Of a stretch of 64,000 bases of DNA, positions 9,236 through 17,061 are shown piece by piece. The position numbers were made by a program, and so were the translations under genes. The notes beneath the pieces were generated by a model, which was not told the origin of the DNA, did not search any database, and saw only the letters and a program-made list of their open reading frames with translations. How positions within the stretch are numbered: position 1 is the stretch's first letter; every line of letters begins with the position of its first letter. Location of the stretch: contig NZ_FOOH01000014.1 of the NCBI RefSeq assembly GCF_900113135.1, positions 1-64,000 of the forward strand, given 5' to 3'. Source of the DNA: Salegentibacter agarivorans (lineage in GTDB: Bacteria > Bacteroidota > Bacteroidia > Flavobacteriales > Flavobacteriaceae).

Positions 9236-9265
9236 CAAATTTAAGTAATTCAATTATAAAAACAA
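9236..9265 (-). promoter_or_regulatory. Promoter of rpmE2 (TTG-N19-TAAATTTG)
   Basis: On the minus strand TTG (9265-9263), a 19-nt spacer and TAAATTTG (9243-9236) match the Bacteroidota housekeeping consensus. Transcription would start near 9229, leaving a leader of about 22 nt. One of the cleanest promoters in the window. Confidence 0.7.
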
Positions 9266-9312
9266 GGGATAGACAAAAATATTTTTAATTCTTCTGCAAT
9301 GTAACGTTTTGT

Positions 9313-9320
9313 TATATTTG
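9313..9320 (+). promoter_or_regulatory. -7 element (TATATTTG) upstream of the DUF4199 gene
   Basis: An exact TAnnTTTG match 36 nt before the ATG at 9356. The -33 element is poor (TTTTT near 9282). Likely drives the 9356-14465 gene cluster. Confidence 0.55.
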
Positions 9321-9355
9321 CTTACTAACCGGTTGTAACTAAACAATCTTAAATT

Positions 9356-9874
9356 ATGGAAAATTCTACTTCAATTAAATCGGTTGCCTATCCTTACGGG
9401 TTTGTTCTTGCTATTTACTCTATTTTAGCTCTAGTCCTCATTTATGTTTTTAATGTAGCTCAGGATAACTGGGTAATCGGGGTAATAAATACTCTTGTTT
9501 CAATTGCTATTTTTGTTTTAGCGATTAAAAAATTCAAGCAAAATAACAATGGTTTTCTAAGTCTAAAGGAAGCTTTAAAAGTAGGATTAGCGGTAGCCGT
9601 AATAAGCGGGGTAATTACTGCAATTTATTCCTATATTCATTATAGCTTTGTATATCCTGAGTATTCAGAAATGATGTACGACCAGGCAGTTTTACAAATG
9701 GCAGAACAAAATATGCCAGAATCTCAACAAAATCAAGCTTTGGAAATGACCAAAATGTTCACTAGTCCCTGGTTTTTTGCAACTATGGCGCTAGTAGGAA
9801 GTTTATTTTTCGGCTTTATAATATCATTAATTACAGGGTTAATTCTAAAGAGAGAAAATCCTGCACATCAATAG
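9356..9874 (+). CDS. DUF4199 family integral membrane protein
   Basis: A 172-residue protein with four predicted membrane helices (about 12-32, 38-58, 75-97 and 137-162) and a short soluble loop containing EYSEMMYDQAVLQMAEQNMP before the last helix. The organisation (helix pair, GFLSLKEALKVGLAVAVISG, loop, final helix) is that of the DUF4199 family of Bacteroidota. The function is not known. It sits 10 nt upstream of the GT2 glycosyltransferase, and I believe this adjacency is frequent in the class. A helper role in lipid-linked sugar transfer is inference only. Confidence 0.8.
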   Translation: MENSTSIKSVAYPYGFVLAIYSILALVLIYVFNVAQDNWVIGVINTLVSIAIFVLAIKKFKQNNNGFLSLKEALKVGLAVAVISGVITAIYSYIHYSFVYPEYSEMMYDQAVLQMAEQNMPESQQNQALEMTKMFTSPWFFATMALVGSLFFGFIISLITGLILKRENPAHQ

Positions 9875-9884
9875 AAATAAAATA

Positions 9885-10844
9885 ATGCAGATTTCCGTCG
9901 TTATTCCTCTTTTAAACGAAGAACAATCTTTAACTGAATTATATAATTGGATCGCAAAAGTAATGCGATCCAATTCCTTTTCACACGAAATCATTTTTAT
10001 AGACGACGGCAGTACAGATAATTCCTGGAAAACCATTGAAGCTCTGGCAGAAAATGACCAGGCGGTTAAAGGAATAAAATTCAATAGAAACTACGGGAAA
10101 TCCCAGGCACTTCACGCCGGGTTTCTACGAGCTAAGGGAGATGTTATTATCACCATGGATGCCGATCTACAAGACAATCCAGAAGAAATCCCCGAACTTT
10201 ATAAAATGATTAACGAAGAAGGTTACGACCTGGTTTCGGGCTGGAAAAAGAAGCGCTACGACTCTGTAGTCACCAAAAATATCCCTTCAAAAGTTTTCAA
10301 CGCTGCAGCGAGAAAAACTTCCGGCGTACAACTTCACGATTTTAACTGCGGACTTAAAGCTTACAAACAGGCGGTAGTAAAGAATATTGATGTCTATGGC
10401 GAAATGCACCGATATATCCCGGTTCTTGCAAAAAATTCGGGTTTTATTAAAATTACCGAAAAGGAAGTTCAGCACCAGGCCCGTAAATACGGAAAAACAA
10501 AATTTGGCGCCGAAAGATTTATTAATGGCTTCCTGGATCTTATAAGTATTTGGTTTCTTTCAAAATTTGGCCGCAGGCCTATGCACCTTTTTGGGGCTTT
10601 AGGGGTTTTAATGTTTATTTTCGGTTTTCTTTCGGCCGGTTGGATTGGTATTTCCAAACTCTACAAACTTTATCACGGCCTGCCCAACGTTTTGGTAACC
10701 TCAAACCCCTGGTTTTATATCGCACTCGCGGTAATGATAATTGGTTCGCAATTGTTTCTTGCAGGTTTCCTGGGTGAGCTTGTTTTACGCTCTAAACGTG
10801 AAAAAGAACGCTACCTTATCAATAAAACCACGCCAAATTTATAA
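9885..10844 (+). CDS. GT2 glycosyltransferase, polyprenyl-phosphate sugar transferase type
   Basis: A 319-residue membrane glycosyltransferase of the dolichol-phosphate-mannose synthase/GtrB/ArnC type, which charges a polyprenyl phosphate with a sugar on the cytoplasmic face. The GT-A domain starts VVIPLLNEEQSL. The nucleotide-binding motif is IFIDDGSTDNSW (Asp40, Asp41) and the metal motif MDADLQDNPEEIP (Asp92, Asp94). YGKTKFGAERFINGFLDL precedes two C-terminal membrane helices (about 233-258 and 270-300). The donor sugar is unknown. Probably co-transcribed with the DUF4199 gene and followed by a sugar-phosphate mutase, consistent with precursor supply. Confidence 0.9.
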   Translation: MQISVVIPLLNEEQSLTELYNWIAKVMRSNSFSHEIIFIDDGSTDNSWKTIEALAENDQAVKGIKFNRNYGKSQALHAGFLRAKGDVIITMDADLQDNPEEIPELYKMINEEGYDLVSGWKKKRYDSVVTKNIPSKVFNAAARKTSGVQLHDFNCGLKAYKQAVVKNIDVYGEMHRYIPVLAKNSGFIKITEKEVQHQARKYGKTKFGAERFINGFLDLISIWFLSKFGRRPMHLFGALGVLMFIFGFLSAGWIGISKLYKLYHGLPNVLVTSNPWFYIALAVMIIGSQLFLAGFLGELVLRSKREKERYLINKTTPNL

Positions 10845-10873
10845 TGCCATTAAGGCATTAATCCTTATTTTTG
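10842..10873 (+). promoter_or_regulatory. Palindrome and -7 element ahead of the phosphohexomutase gene
   Basis: TAATGCC-ATTAA-GGCATTA (10842-10860) is a perfect 7-bp inverted repeat in the 48-nt gap after the GT2 stop. TATTTTTG (10866-10873), an exact TAnnTTTG, follows. No TTTG lies at the proper -33 spacing; the palindrome occupies that place. It could be an operator with an internal promoter, or a weak attenuator. Confidence 0.35.
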
Positions 10874-10892
10874 TTTCTCTAAACTTATAATT

Positions 10893-12623
10893 ATGGCTAA
10901 AAATAAACCAGAAATCCTGGCTAAGGCTAAAACCTGGCTGACTGATATATTTGACGTAGACACGCATAAAGAAATTAACCATCTTATTGAAAACGATCCA
11001 GCTGAACTGGAAGAATCTTTTTATAAGAATGCCGCTTTTGGAACCGGTGGTATGCGTGGAATTATGGGTGTAGGCACCAATCGAATCAATAAATATACCC
11101 TCGGAAAAAATACCCAGGGACTTTCTAATTTATTGAAAACCGAATTTAAAGGTGAAAAATTAAAAGTAGCGATCGCGTACGATTGTAGAAATAATTCTAA
11201 AGAACTGGCGCAAATGGTAGCTGAAGTATTTTCGGCTAACGAGATTGAGGTTTATTTGTTTTCAGAATTAAGGCCAACCCCAGAGCTTTCTTTCGCGGTG
11301 AAATATCTTGATTGCCACGCGGGAATTGTACTTACCGCAAGCCATAATCCGCCAGAATATAATGGTTATAAAGTGTATTGGCAGGACGGTGGCCAGTTGG
11401 TACCGCCACAAGACACCAAGCTTGTAGACATAATCAATAATTTAGAATACGAAGAAGTTAATTTTAAAGCCAAACCGGAATTTATTCATAAAATAGATAC
11501 CGAAGTAGATGAAGCATTTCAAAAAGCTTCAGTTGAAAATGGAAGTTTTAATACTTCCGCCTCGGCGAAAGATAATTTAAACATTGTTTTCACCTCCTTG
11601 CACGGAACGGCCTGTAAGACGAATCCGCAGATTTTAGAAAAAGCTGGTTATAAAAATGTTTTTCTTGTTAAAGAACAAAAAGAACCTAACGGAAATTTCC
11701 CAACGGTAAAATCGCCAAATCCTGAAGAACCGGAAGCCTTAAAAATGGCGTTAGACCTGGCGGAAGAAAAAAATGCCGATATTGTAATTGGCACCGATCC
11801 AGACGGCGACCGTCTTGGCGTAGCAGTTCGTGATTTGAATGGAAAAATGATTCTGCTTAACGGTAACCAAACCATGTTGGTTATGACCTGGTTTTTGCTG
11901 GAACAACATAAGAAACAGGGTAAATTATCGGCTAATTCTTTTGTGGCTTCTACCATTGTTTCTACCCCTATGCTTAAAAACATTACAGAAGATTTTGGCG
12001 CTCAGTATCACGAAGTTTTAACTGGGTTTAAGTGGATCGCCAAATTGATTAAAGACAATCCAGACCTTGATTATGTTGGCGGGGGTGAAGAAAGTTTTGG
12101 TTTTATGGTAGGCGATTTTGTGCGTGATAAAGATGCGGCTACTTCTACTCTACTCGCCTGCGAGATCGCAGCACAAATGAAAGCCGAAGGCAGCTCTTTC
12201 TATGAACAACTTTTAAAACTTTATACTGAATACGGTCTTTACCGTGAAGAACTAATTTCTTTAGTGAAAAAAGGGATTGAAGGGGAAGCAGAAATCAAGC
12301 AGATGCTAATTGATTTAAGGGAAAACCCGTGGCAGGAAATTGATGGTGAAAAAGTTGTTCTTATTGAAGACTATCACACCTCTAAAGCCAATAACCTACA
12401 GGATAAAATTGAAGAAGAGATTAGAATCCCAAAATCTAACGTATTAATTTACTATACCGAAAACGGGACAAAAATAGCAGCAAGGCCAAGTGGTACCGAG
12501 CCAAAAATCAAGTTTTACTTCAGTGTGAATTCAGATTTGGATAAAGTAGAAAATTTTGATGCTGAAAATGCCAGGCTGGCCGAAAAGATAAAGCGCATTA
12601 AAAACGAATTACAACTGGGCTAA
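10893..12623 (+). CDS. Phosphoglucomutase/phosphomannomutase family protein
   Basis: A 576-residue alpha-D-phosphohexomutase that interconverts hexose 1- and 6-phosphates. The phosphoserine loop TASHNPPEYNGYK places the catalytic serine at 150. The Mg-binding loop is GTDPDGDRLGVAV, the sugar-specificity loop GGGEESFGF, and the phosphate-binding loop RPSGTEPKIKFY is near the C-terminus. The length and the N-terminal AFGTGGMRGIMG motif fit the PgcA-type clade (about 570-580 residues) active on glucose phosphates. It is in a cluster with a glycosyltransferase and an ABC exporter, so it may feed nucleotide-sugar synthesis for the envelope. Confidence 0.92.
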   Translation: MAKNKPEILAKAKTWLTDIFDVDTHKEINHLIENDPAELEESFYKNAAFGTGGMRGIMGVGTNRINKYTLGKNTQGLSNLLKTEFKGEKLKVAIAYDCRNNSKELAQMVAEVFSANEIEVYLFSELRPTPELSFAVKYLDCHAGIVLTASHNPPEYNGYKVYWQDGGQLVPPQDTKLVDIINNLEYEEVNFKAKPEFIHKIDTEVDEAFQKASVENGSFNTSASAKDNLNIVFTSLHGTACKTNPQILEKAGYKNVFLVKEQKEPNGNFPTVKSPNPEEPEALKMALDLAEEKNADIVIGTDPDGDRLGVAVRDLNGKMILLNGNQTMLVMTWFLLEQHKKQGKLSANSFVASTIVSTPMLKNITEDFGAQYHEVLTGFKWIAKLIKDNPDLDYVGGGEESFGFMVGDFVRDKDAATSTLLACEIAAQMKAEGSSFYEQLLKLYTEYGLYREELISLVKKGIEGEAEIKQMLIDLRENPWQEIDGEKVVLIEDYHTSKANNLQDKIEEEIRIPKSNVLIYYTENGTKIAARPSGTEPKIKFYFSVNSDLDKVENFDAENARLAEKIKRIKNELQLG

Positions 12624-12635
12624 GCGCTCTACTCT

Positions 12636-14465
12636 ATGACCTATTTAAAGAAGATTCTTCAGTTTGCAAGACCCTACAAGCGTTTTGCGATACTTAACAT
12701 TATAAGTAATATTTTTTACGCACTTTTTAGCACCCTGGCGTTTATTTCTTTTATTCCCATGTTGCGGGTGCTTTTTCAGGAAGAAGAGCCAATTAGCAGC
12801 AGGCCGGTATGGAATGGCGAGTTTAGTGGCCTAAAAGATTTTGCTAACGATTATTCTAATTTTTTCCTGAATCAACAGGTAGAAGCTCACGGCCAAATTG
12901 CTGCTTTGGTAAGTATTTGTATTACAGTAATTGTGCTTTTCTTTTTAAAGAACTTTTTTAATTACCTGGCTTTATATTTTATTGCCAACCTTAGAAACGG
13001 GATGCTTAAAGATATAAGGAACCGTATATACGATAAAATTGTAGAATTACCGGTTTCCTTCTTTTCTGAAAAACGAAAAGGAGATTTTATTTCCAGGATT
13101 ACCAGTGATGTTCAGGAAATTCAGACTTCATTCTTAAGTATGCTGGAGCTTTTTGTTAAAGAACCGCTTACTTTGATTTTTACCCTGGTAGCAATGATCG
13201 CGCTTAGCCCGAAATTGACGCTCTTTGTGTTGGTATTTTTACCACTTTCAGGTTTATTGATTTCTTCTATTGGAAAGAAATTAAAATCTCAATCTACACA
13301 GGCACAACAGGAAAATGCAAACTTTCTAACCATTGTAGAGGAGTCACTTTCAAGCTTAAAAATCATTAAAGGTTTTAATGCTGAAGATAAATTTAAAAAG
13401 AAATTTTATGACAGCACCGGCCGATTAAACCGAATTTTAAATACGCTTTTACACCGCCAGAACCTCGCCTCACCTATGAGTGAGTTTCTGGGTGTGGTGG
13501 TAATCACGATAATTTTATGGTTTGGGGGAAGAATGGTGTTGATTGATAATACTATGGACGCCTCAACTTTTATAGGATTTCTGGTATTAACGTATAATAT
13601 TCTAACGCCCGCAAAAGCAATTTCAAAAGCTACTTACTCTATTCAAAAAGGAAATGCCAGTGCCGAACGAATTTTAGAAATCCTGGAAACCGAATCAACA
13701 ATAAAGGATGATAAAAATGCCATAAAGAAAGAGAGTTTTGAAAACAGCATTAAAGTAGATAATATCAATTTTAGGTACGAAAAAGAAAACGTACTTAAGA
13801 ATTTTTCTATGCAGGTGGAAAAAGGGAAAATGGTTGCTCTGGTAGGTCAATCTGGTAGTGGGAAATCCACCATCGCAAACTTAATAACCCGTTTTTACGA
13901 CGTTAACGAAGGTGATATTAAACTAGATGGGCATAACATTAAAGGAATTACCAAAAAATCGCTGAGAAACTTAATGGGACTTGTTACCCAGGATTCTATA
14001 CTCTTTAATGATACGGTTAAAAATAATATTGGATTAGGGAAAGACAATGCTACCGAAGAGGAAATTATTGAAGCCTTAAAAGTTGCCAATGCCTGGGAGT
14101 TTGTAAAGGATCTTCCCAAAGGCCTGGAAACAAATATTGGCGATAGTGGCAATAAATTAAGTGGCGGTCAAAAACAAAGGCTTTCAATTGCCCGGGCTGT
14201 ACTTAAAAATCCACCAATTATGATTCTTGATGAAGCTACCTCTGCCCTGGATACCGAAAGCGAAAAGCTGGTGCAAAAAGCCCTGGAAAATATGATGAAA
14301 AACAGAACTTCTATAGTTATCGCCCATAGACTTTCCACCATACAAAACGCAGATAAGATTATTGTACTACACCGGGGCGAAATTGTAGAGCAGGGCAAAC
14401 ACCTGGAATTACTCGCCCAAAAAGGTACCTATCAAAAGTTAGTAGAAATGCAATCTTTTGATTAA
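12636..14465 (+). CDS. MsbA-like ABC exporter (fused permease and ATPase)
   Basis: A 609-residue half-transporter. The N-terminal exporter-type membrane domain has six helices (residues about 15-340), including FLKNFFNYLALYFIANLRNG and the ELPVSFFSEKRKGDFISRI coupling region. In the ATPase domain, Walker A GQSGSGKST is near 404, the signature is LSGGQKQRLSIARA, Walker B is IMILDEATSALD and the H-loop IVIAHRLST. It should work as a homodimer flipping a lipid or glycolipid. It lies 12 nt after the mutase gene and ends the cluster at a strong hairpin. MsbA-type lipid A transport is plausible, but other lipids are equally possible. Confidence 0.9.
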   Translation: MTYLKKILQFARPYKRFAILNIISNIFYALFSTLAFISFIPMLRVLFQEEEPISSRPVWNGEFSGLKDFANDYSNFFLNQQVEAHGQIAALVSICITVIVLFFLKNFFNYLALYFIANLRNGMLKDIRNRIYDKIVELPVSFFSEKRKGDFISRITSDVQEIQTSFLSMLELFVKEPLTLIFTLVAMIALSPKLTLFVLVFLPLSGLLISSIGKKLKSQSTQAQQENANFLTIVEESLSSLKIIKGFNAEDKFKKKFYDSTGRLNRILNTLLHRQNLASPMSEFLGVVVITIILWFGGRMVLIDNTMDASTFIGFLVLTYNILTPAKAISKATYSIQKGNASAERILEILETESTIKDDKNAIKKESFENSIKVDNINFRYEKENVLKNFSMQVEKGKMVALVGQSGSGKSTIANLITRFYDVNEGDIKLDGHNIKGITKKSLRNLMGLVTQDSILFNDTVKNNIGLGKDNATEEEIIEALKVANAWEFVKDLPKGLETNIGDSGNKLSGGQKQRLSIARAVLKNPPIMILDEATSALDTESEKLVQKALENMMKNRTSIVIAHRLSTIQNADKIIVLHRGEIVEQGKHLELLAQKGTYQKLVEMQSFD

Positions 14466-14470
14466 GGCAC

Positions 14471-14508
14471 AAAAAAAAGCTGTCTAAGAAAATCTCAGAC
14501 AGCTTTTT
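14471..14508 (+). terminator. Bidirectional terminator after the ABC exporter
   Basis: AAAGCTGTCTAAG and CTCAGACAGCTTT form a near-perfect stem with A and T runs on either side. It serves both the exporter cluster and the convergent small secreted protein gene. Confidence 0.85.
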
Positions 14509-14528
14509 AAAGTTTTAGATATTTTTTT

Positions 14529-14882
14529 TTATAAAATCAACTCTCCATTTTCCAGAGCTTCATCTATATTAGCGCTAATCGTAGTATGGGTTCTAAAGAA
14601 TTTTCTTCCATCTTCTCTTTTCAATTTAACAGTAGTTTCACCTGCATCATTTGTTTCTACTGCAGTTACTTCTACTCTATTCCCATTCAGGCTCTTATAG
14701 TTTGCAATTCCACCTTTTTTAATTATGAAATTAGCTTTAGGTAAATCTAAAGATTTAAAATTTTGATTTTCAGTTTGATTAATCACTAATACATCTCCTA
14801 CCGTTACCGGTTCAGTTTGGTTTTGTGCCTCTACTTGAAAAGCAAATAATAGCATAATCGGAATTATAAGTAAATTTCTCAT
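14529..14882 (-). CDS. Small secreted protein of unknown function
   Basis: A 117-residue protein with a clear signal peptide (MRNLLIIPIMLLFAFQVEAQ). The mature part is beta-rich and polar: TVGDVLVINQTENQNFKSLD, KGGIANYKSLNGNRVEVTAV and VKLKREDGRKFFRTHTTIS. There are no cysteines or known catalytic motifs in it, and I do not recognise the family. The spaced short strands suggest a small periplasmic or outer-surface beta domain. It is a single-gene unit, convergent with the ABC exporter and downstream of the candidate RNA on the same strand. The start is set by the signal peptide. Confidence 0.65.
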   Translation of the reverse strand: MRNLLIIPIMLLFAFQVEAQNQTEPVTVGDVLVINQTENQNFKSLDLPKANFIIKKGGIANYKSLNGNRVEVTAVETNDAGETTVKLKREDGRKFFRTHTTISANIDEALENGELIL

Positions 14883-14981
14883 AGTAATTGTTTTTATTTA
14901 GCAAAAATATACATATTTTTTTGCCATAATACAATTATTAAGCACTTTTAGCATAACTTTCACATGTTCATTTATAGGCAT

Positions 14982-15103
14982 AAAAAAAGGACGAAGTAAA
15001 CTTCATCCTTTTTTAAAAATTATTCTCATTGTGGGGCAACTAAGAATAATAGATTTAATTCGTTTTCAATTGGGGCAAAAAAGATTAAATCATTTTTGAT
15101 ACT
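14982..15103 (-). ncRNA. Candidate small RNA with two C-rich hairpin loops and a terminator
   Basis: On the minus strand a promoter (see 15105-15140) precedes about 120 nt with no useful reading frame. Hairpin 1 (15091-15052) has the stem GATTTAAT/ATTAAATC and an inner TTTT/AAAA pairing that exposes GCCCCAATTG. Hairpin 2 (15050-15019) has the stem ATTATTCTTA/TGAGAATAAT with an inner TTG/CAA pairing that exposes CCCCA. A Rho-independent terminator (15014-14982, AAGGATGAAG with CTTCGTCCTT, then seven T) follows. Both loops carry TTGCCCCA. This is the layout of a regulatory RNA with a repeated binding loop. It may belong to a catalogued Bacteroidota motif such as Flavo-1, which I could not check. 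Confidence 0.62.
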
Positions 15104-15104
15104 G

Positions 15105-15140
15105 TAAATATAGATTAGAGAAATCAAATCACCAAACAAA
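15105..15140 (-). promoter_or_regulatory. Promoter of the candidate small RNA
   Basis: Minus-strand TTTG (15136-15133), a 20-nt spacer, then TATATTTA (15112-15105), one mismatch from TAnnTTTG. Initiation is predicted near 15100. No protein-coding gene starts within 200 nt downstream, which leaves the hairpin RNA as its product. Confidence 0.55.
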
Positions 15141-15232
15141 AAGTGCATTTTAACTGATTTTTATGCATTTTGTCGATTATATAAAGATTTGGCTTACGCG
15201 AAAATTAGGATCGAATTCTTTTACTCGCTGAC

Positions 15233-15263
15233 TTTAAGAAGAATAAAGTTTTAATTACCTTTG
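15233..15263 (+). promoter_or_regulatory. Promoter of the sigma factor gene
   Basis: TTTA (15233-15236), a 19-nt spacer and TACCTTTG (15256-15263), an exact -7 match. The leader to the ATG at 15287 would be about 17 nt. Its housekeeping form suggests the module is transcribed by the main sigma factor. Confidence 0.55.
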
Positions 15264-15286
15264 GCTTCCGCTACACGGGATTCCAC

Positions 15287-15856
15287 ATGAAAATTAAGAC
15301 AAGTATCCCTTTGAAAACGTCCGAAGATCTACTTATTAAACGCTTACAGGATAAAAAGACTTCTTCTGAAGCTTTTAAGGAATTGGTATCTTTATATAAG
15401 GAGCGTTTATACTGGCACATTCGTAACATGGTGAAAGACCATGAGGATGCGCATGATGTGCTTCAGAATACTTTTATCAAAATTTTTAGAAATATCAATA
15501 ATTTTAAAGGAGAAAGTAAATTATTTTCCTGGATGTATCGCATAGCCACCAACGAATCTATAAGTTTTTTAAATAAACGCGCTAAATGCAATCACATCAC
15601 TTCAGAAGATTTACAGCAACAACTAATTTCCAATTTAGAAAGCGATGTTTATTTTGAAGGAGATGAAATTCAATTAAAGTTGCAAAAAGCAATTGCCAGT
15701 CTGCCAGCTAAACAACAACAGGTTTTTAATATGAAATATTTTGAAGAATTAAAATACCGGGAAATGGCAGAAATACTTGAAACCAGTGAGGGAGCGCTAA
15801 AGGCATCATACCACCACGCGGCTAAAAAAATTGAGGAATACTTAAAAACCAATTAA
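15287..15856 (+). CDS. ECF-type sigma-70 family RNA polymerase sigma factor
   Basis: A 189-residue alternative sigma factor. Region 2 spans about 30-98 (YKERLYWHIRNMVKDHEDAH, DVLQNTFIKIFRNI, SWMYRIATNESISFLNKR), contacting core and the -10 DNA. Region 4 spans about 132-185 (LPAKQQQVFNMKYFEELKYR, then EMAEILETSEGALKASYHHA), a helix-turn-helix for the -35. There is no region 1.1 or 3, as expected for the ECF group. It is followed at 32 nt by an anti-sigma-like membrane protein and then a Spy-like exported protein, a typical three-gene envelope-sensing module. Confidence 0.92.
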   Translation: MKIKTSIPLKTSEDLLIKRLQDKKTSSEAFKELVSLYKERLYWHIRNMVKDHEDAHDVLQNTFIKIFRNINNFKGESKLFSWMYRIATNESISFLNKRAKCNHITSEDLQQQLISNLESDVYFEGDEIQLKLQKAIASLPAKQQQVFNMKYFEELKYREMAEILETSEGALKASYHHAAKKIEEYLKTN

Positions 15857-15888
15857 ACCTTTTGTACTTTTCATAGTCAAATAAGCAA

Positions 15889-16410
15889 ATGAAGAAAGAA
15901 AAAATATCATATAATCAAAAATCAGGCTTTAAGACCCCAGCAAACTATTTTGAGGGTCTAGAAGAGGATTTGTTAGATATGGTGAAACTTTCAGAAACTC
16001 TGGGAGAAAAAAAATCTGCTGGTTTCACTGCACCAATTGGATATTTTGATGGCCTGGAAGACGAAATTCTTAAAAAAGCGACTAAACCAGAAACCAGGGT
16101 TAGAAATTTATTTACCAAAGAAGCATTTCTTTATGCTGCCAGTATCGCCGCAATTGTAATTGCTTTTGCCAGTACTTTTTACATTAACCCTGAAACTCAA
16201 ACAAGCTGGGACAATGTAGAACTTTCAGTGATGGAAAATTATATAGACAATAATAACATAGAATTTTCTACAAGTGAGATTTCAAATTATATTTTTCAGC
16301 AAGGATATATTATTGATGATGCAGATCTAAATACTGTAAATTCTGATGCGATGAAGAATTATCTTGATGAAAATTTAGAAGATCCGCTTTATATTTTAGA
16401 TGAAGATTAA
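15889..16410 (+). CDS. Anti-sigma-like single-pass membrane protein
   Basis: A 173-residue protein with one membrane helix at about 80-98 (FLYAASIAAIVIAFASTFYI), placing 79 residues in the cytoplasm and about 75 acidic residues outside. The cytoplasmic part holds a direct repeat: SGFKTPANYFEGLEEDLL (12-29) and AGFTAPIGYFDGLEDEIL (44-61). Nothing resembles the zinc-dependent anti-sigma fold (no H-x3-C-x2-C). Its place right after the sigma gene supports an anti-sigma role by inference. Homologues in Flavobacteriia are mostly annotated as hypothetical. Confidence 0.75.
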   Translation: MKKEKISYNQKSGFKTPANYFEGLEEDLLDMVKLSETLGEKKSAGFTAPIGYFDGLEDEILKKATKPETRVRNLFTKEAFLYAASIAAIVIAFASTFYINPETQTSWDNVELSVMENYIDNNNIEFSTSEISNYIFQQGYIIDDADLNTVNSDAMKNYLDENLEDPLYILDED

Positions 16411-16411
16411 T

Positions 16412-16855
16412 ATGAAAAACCTACTTATAATATTATTAATGTTTTCTGGATTGTGGGAAATGCAGTCCCAAAACAGAAGTGAATCTCATAGAGAGAAAAT
16501 AAAGGAATTAAAAACTGCTTTTTTTACCCAGGAGTTAAACCTGGATAAACAAAAAGCTCAAAAATTTTGGCCAATTTATAATGAATATGAGTCTGAATTG
16601 CACGAATTGAGAAAACGAGAGCATAGAGATTTGCCTAATTTAGAATGTATTTCTGAAGATGAGGCCGAGGAAATGCTAAAAGAATACGTCATTATAGAAA
16701 GGCAGGATTATGTTCTTAAAGAGAAACTTTTCAAGGATTTGAAAGAAATAATGTCTTCTCAGGAAATTATTAAACTTCATAAATTGGAAGACGAATTTCA
16801 TAAAAAATTGATTAAAGAATACCGATCTAGAAAAGATCGCGAAAATCAGGAATAA
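16412..16855 (+). CDS. Spy/CpxP-like exported protein (sensor of ECF-type sigma factor)
   Basis: A 147-residue exported helical protein. The signal peptide is MKNLLIILLMFSGLWEMQSQ. The mature part is nearly all charged helix: FFTQELNLDKQKAQKFWPIY, NEYESELHELRKREHRD, VLKEKLFKDLKEIMSSQEII. The L-x-x-x-Q-A-x-K-F-W-P-I-Y pattern marks Bacteroidota proteins often labelled sensor of ECF-type sigma factor, related to Spy/CpxP periplasmic chaperones. An ATG at 16400 overlaps the preceding gene, but the ATG at 16412, one base past its TAA, starts the signal peptide correctly. It probably reports envelope state to the upstream pair; that is inference from context. Confidence 0.8.
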   Translation: MKNLLIILLMFSGLWEMQSQNRSESHREKIKELKTAFFTQELNLDKQKAQKFWPIYNEYESELHELRKREHRDLPNLECISEDEAEEMLKEYVIIERQDYVLKEKLFKDLKEIMSSQEIIKLHKLEDEFHKKLIKEYRSRKDRENQE

Positions 16856-16940
16856 TAAAGCAAAATCCTGGTTGGGCAATAAAAATCTCACCTGGTGAGT
16901 CTTAAAAGTTAGTTTTTTGGTTAGTTAGTAGTTAGTTAGC

Positions 16941-16975
16941 ATCCCGGTAGGTTTTGCCTCCCGGGATTCTTTTTA
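16941..16975 (+). terminator. Terminator of the sigma factor module
   Basis: ATCCCGG and CCGGGAT enclose AGG/CCT inner pairing with a TTTTG loop; the sequence TCTTTTTAATT follows. A TTAG tandem run (about 16909-16939) and a CTCACC-T-GGTGAG hairpin (16887-16899) precede it in the same gap. Confidence 0.75.
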
Positions 16976-17061
16976 ATTCAAACTCCTCGAAAGGTAAGTT
17001 TACAGGATATAGTATTGATTATTCTTCCCCTAGAGGTGAGCCCAGAATATTTAAATCTCGA

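Noticed and set aside
16887-16899. CTCACC-T-GGTGAG hairpin as the terminator of the Spy-like gene
   Set aside because: The stem is short, its loop is a single base, and no T run follows directly; the hairpin at 16941-16975 is the better terminator.
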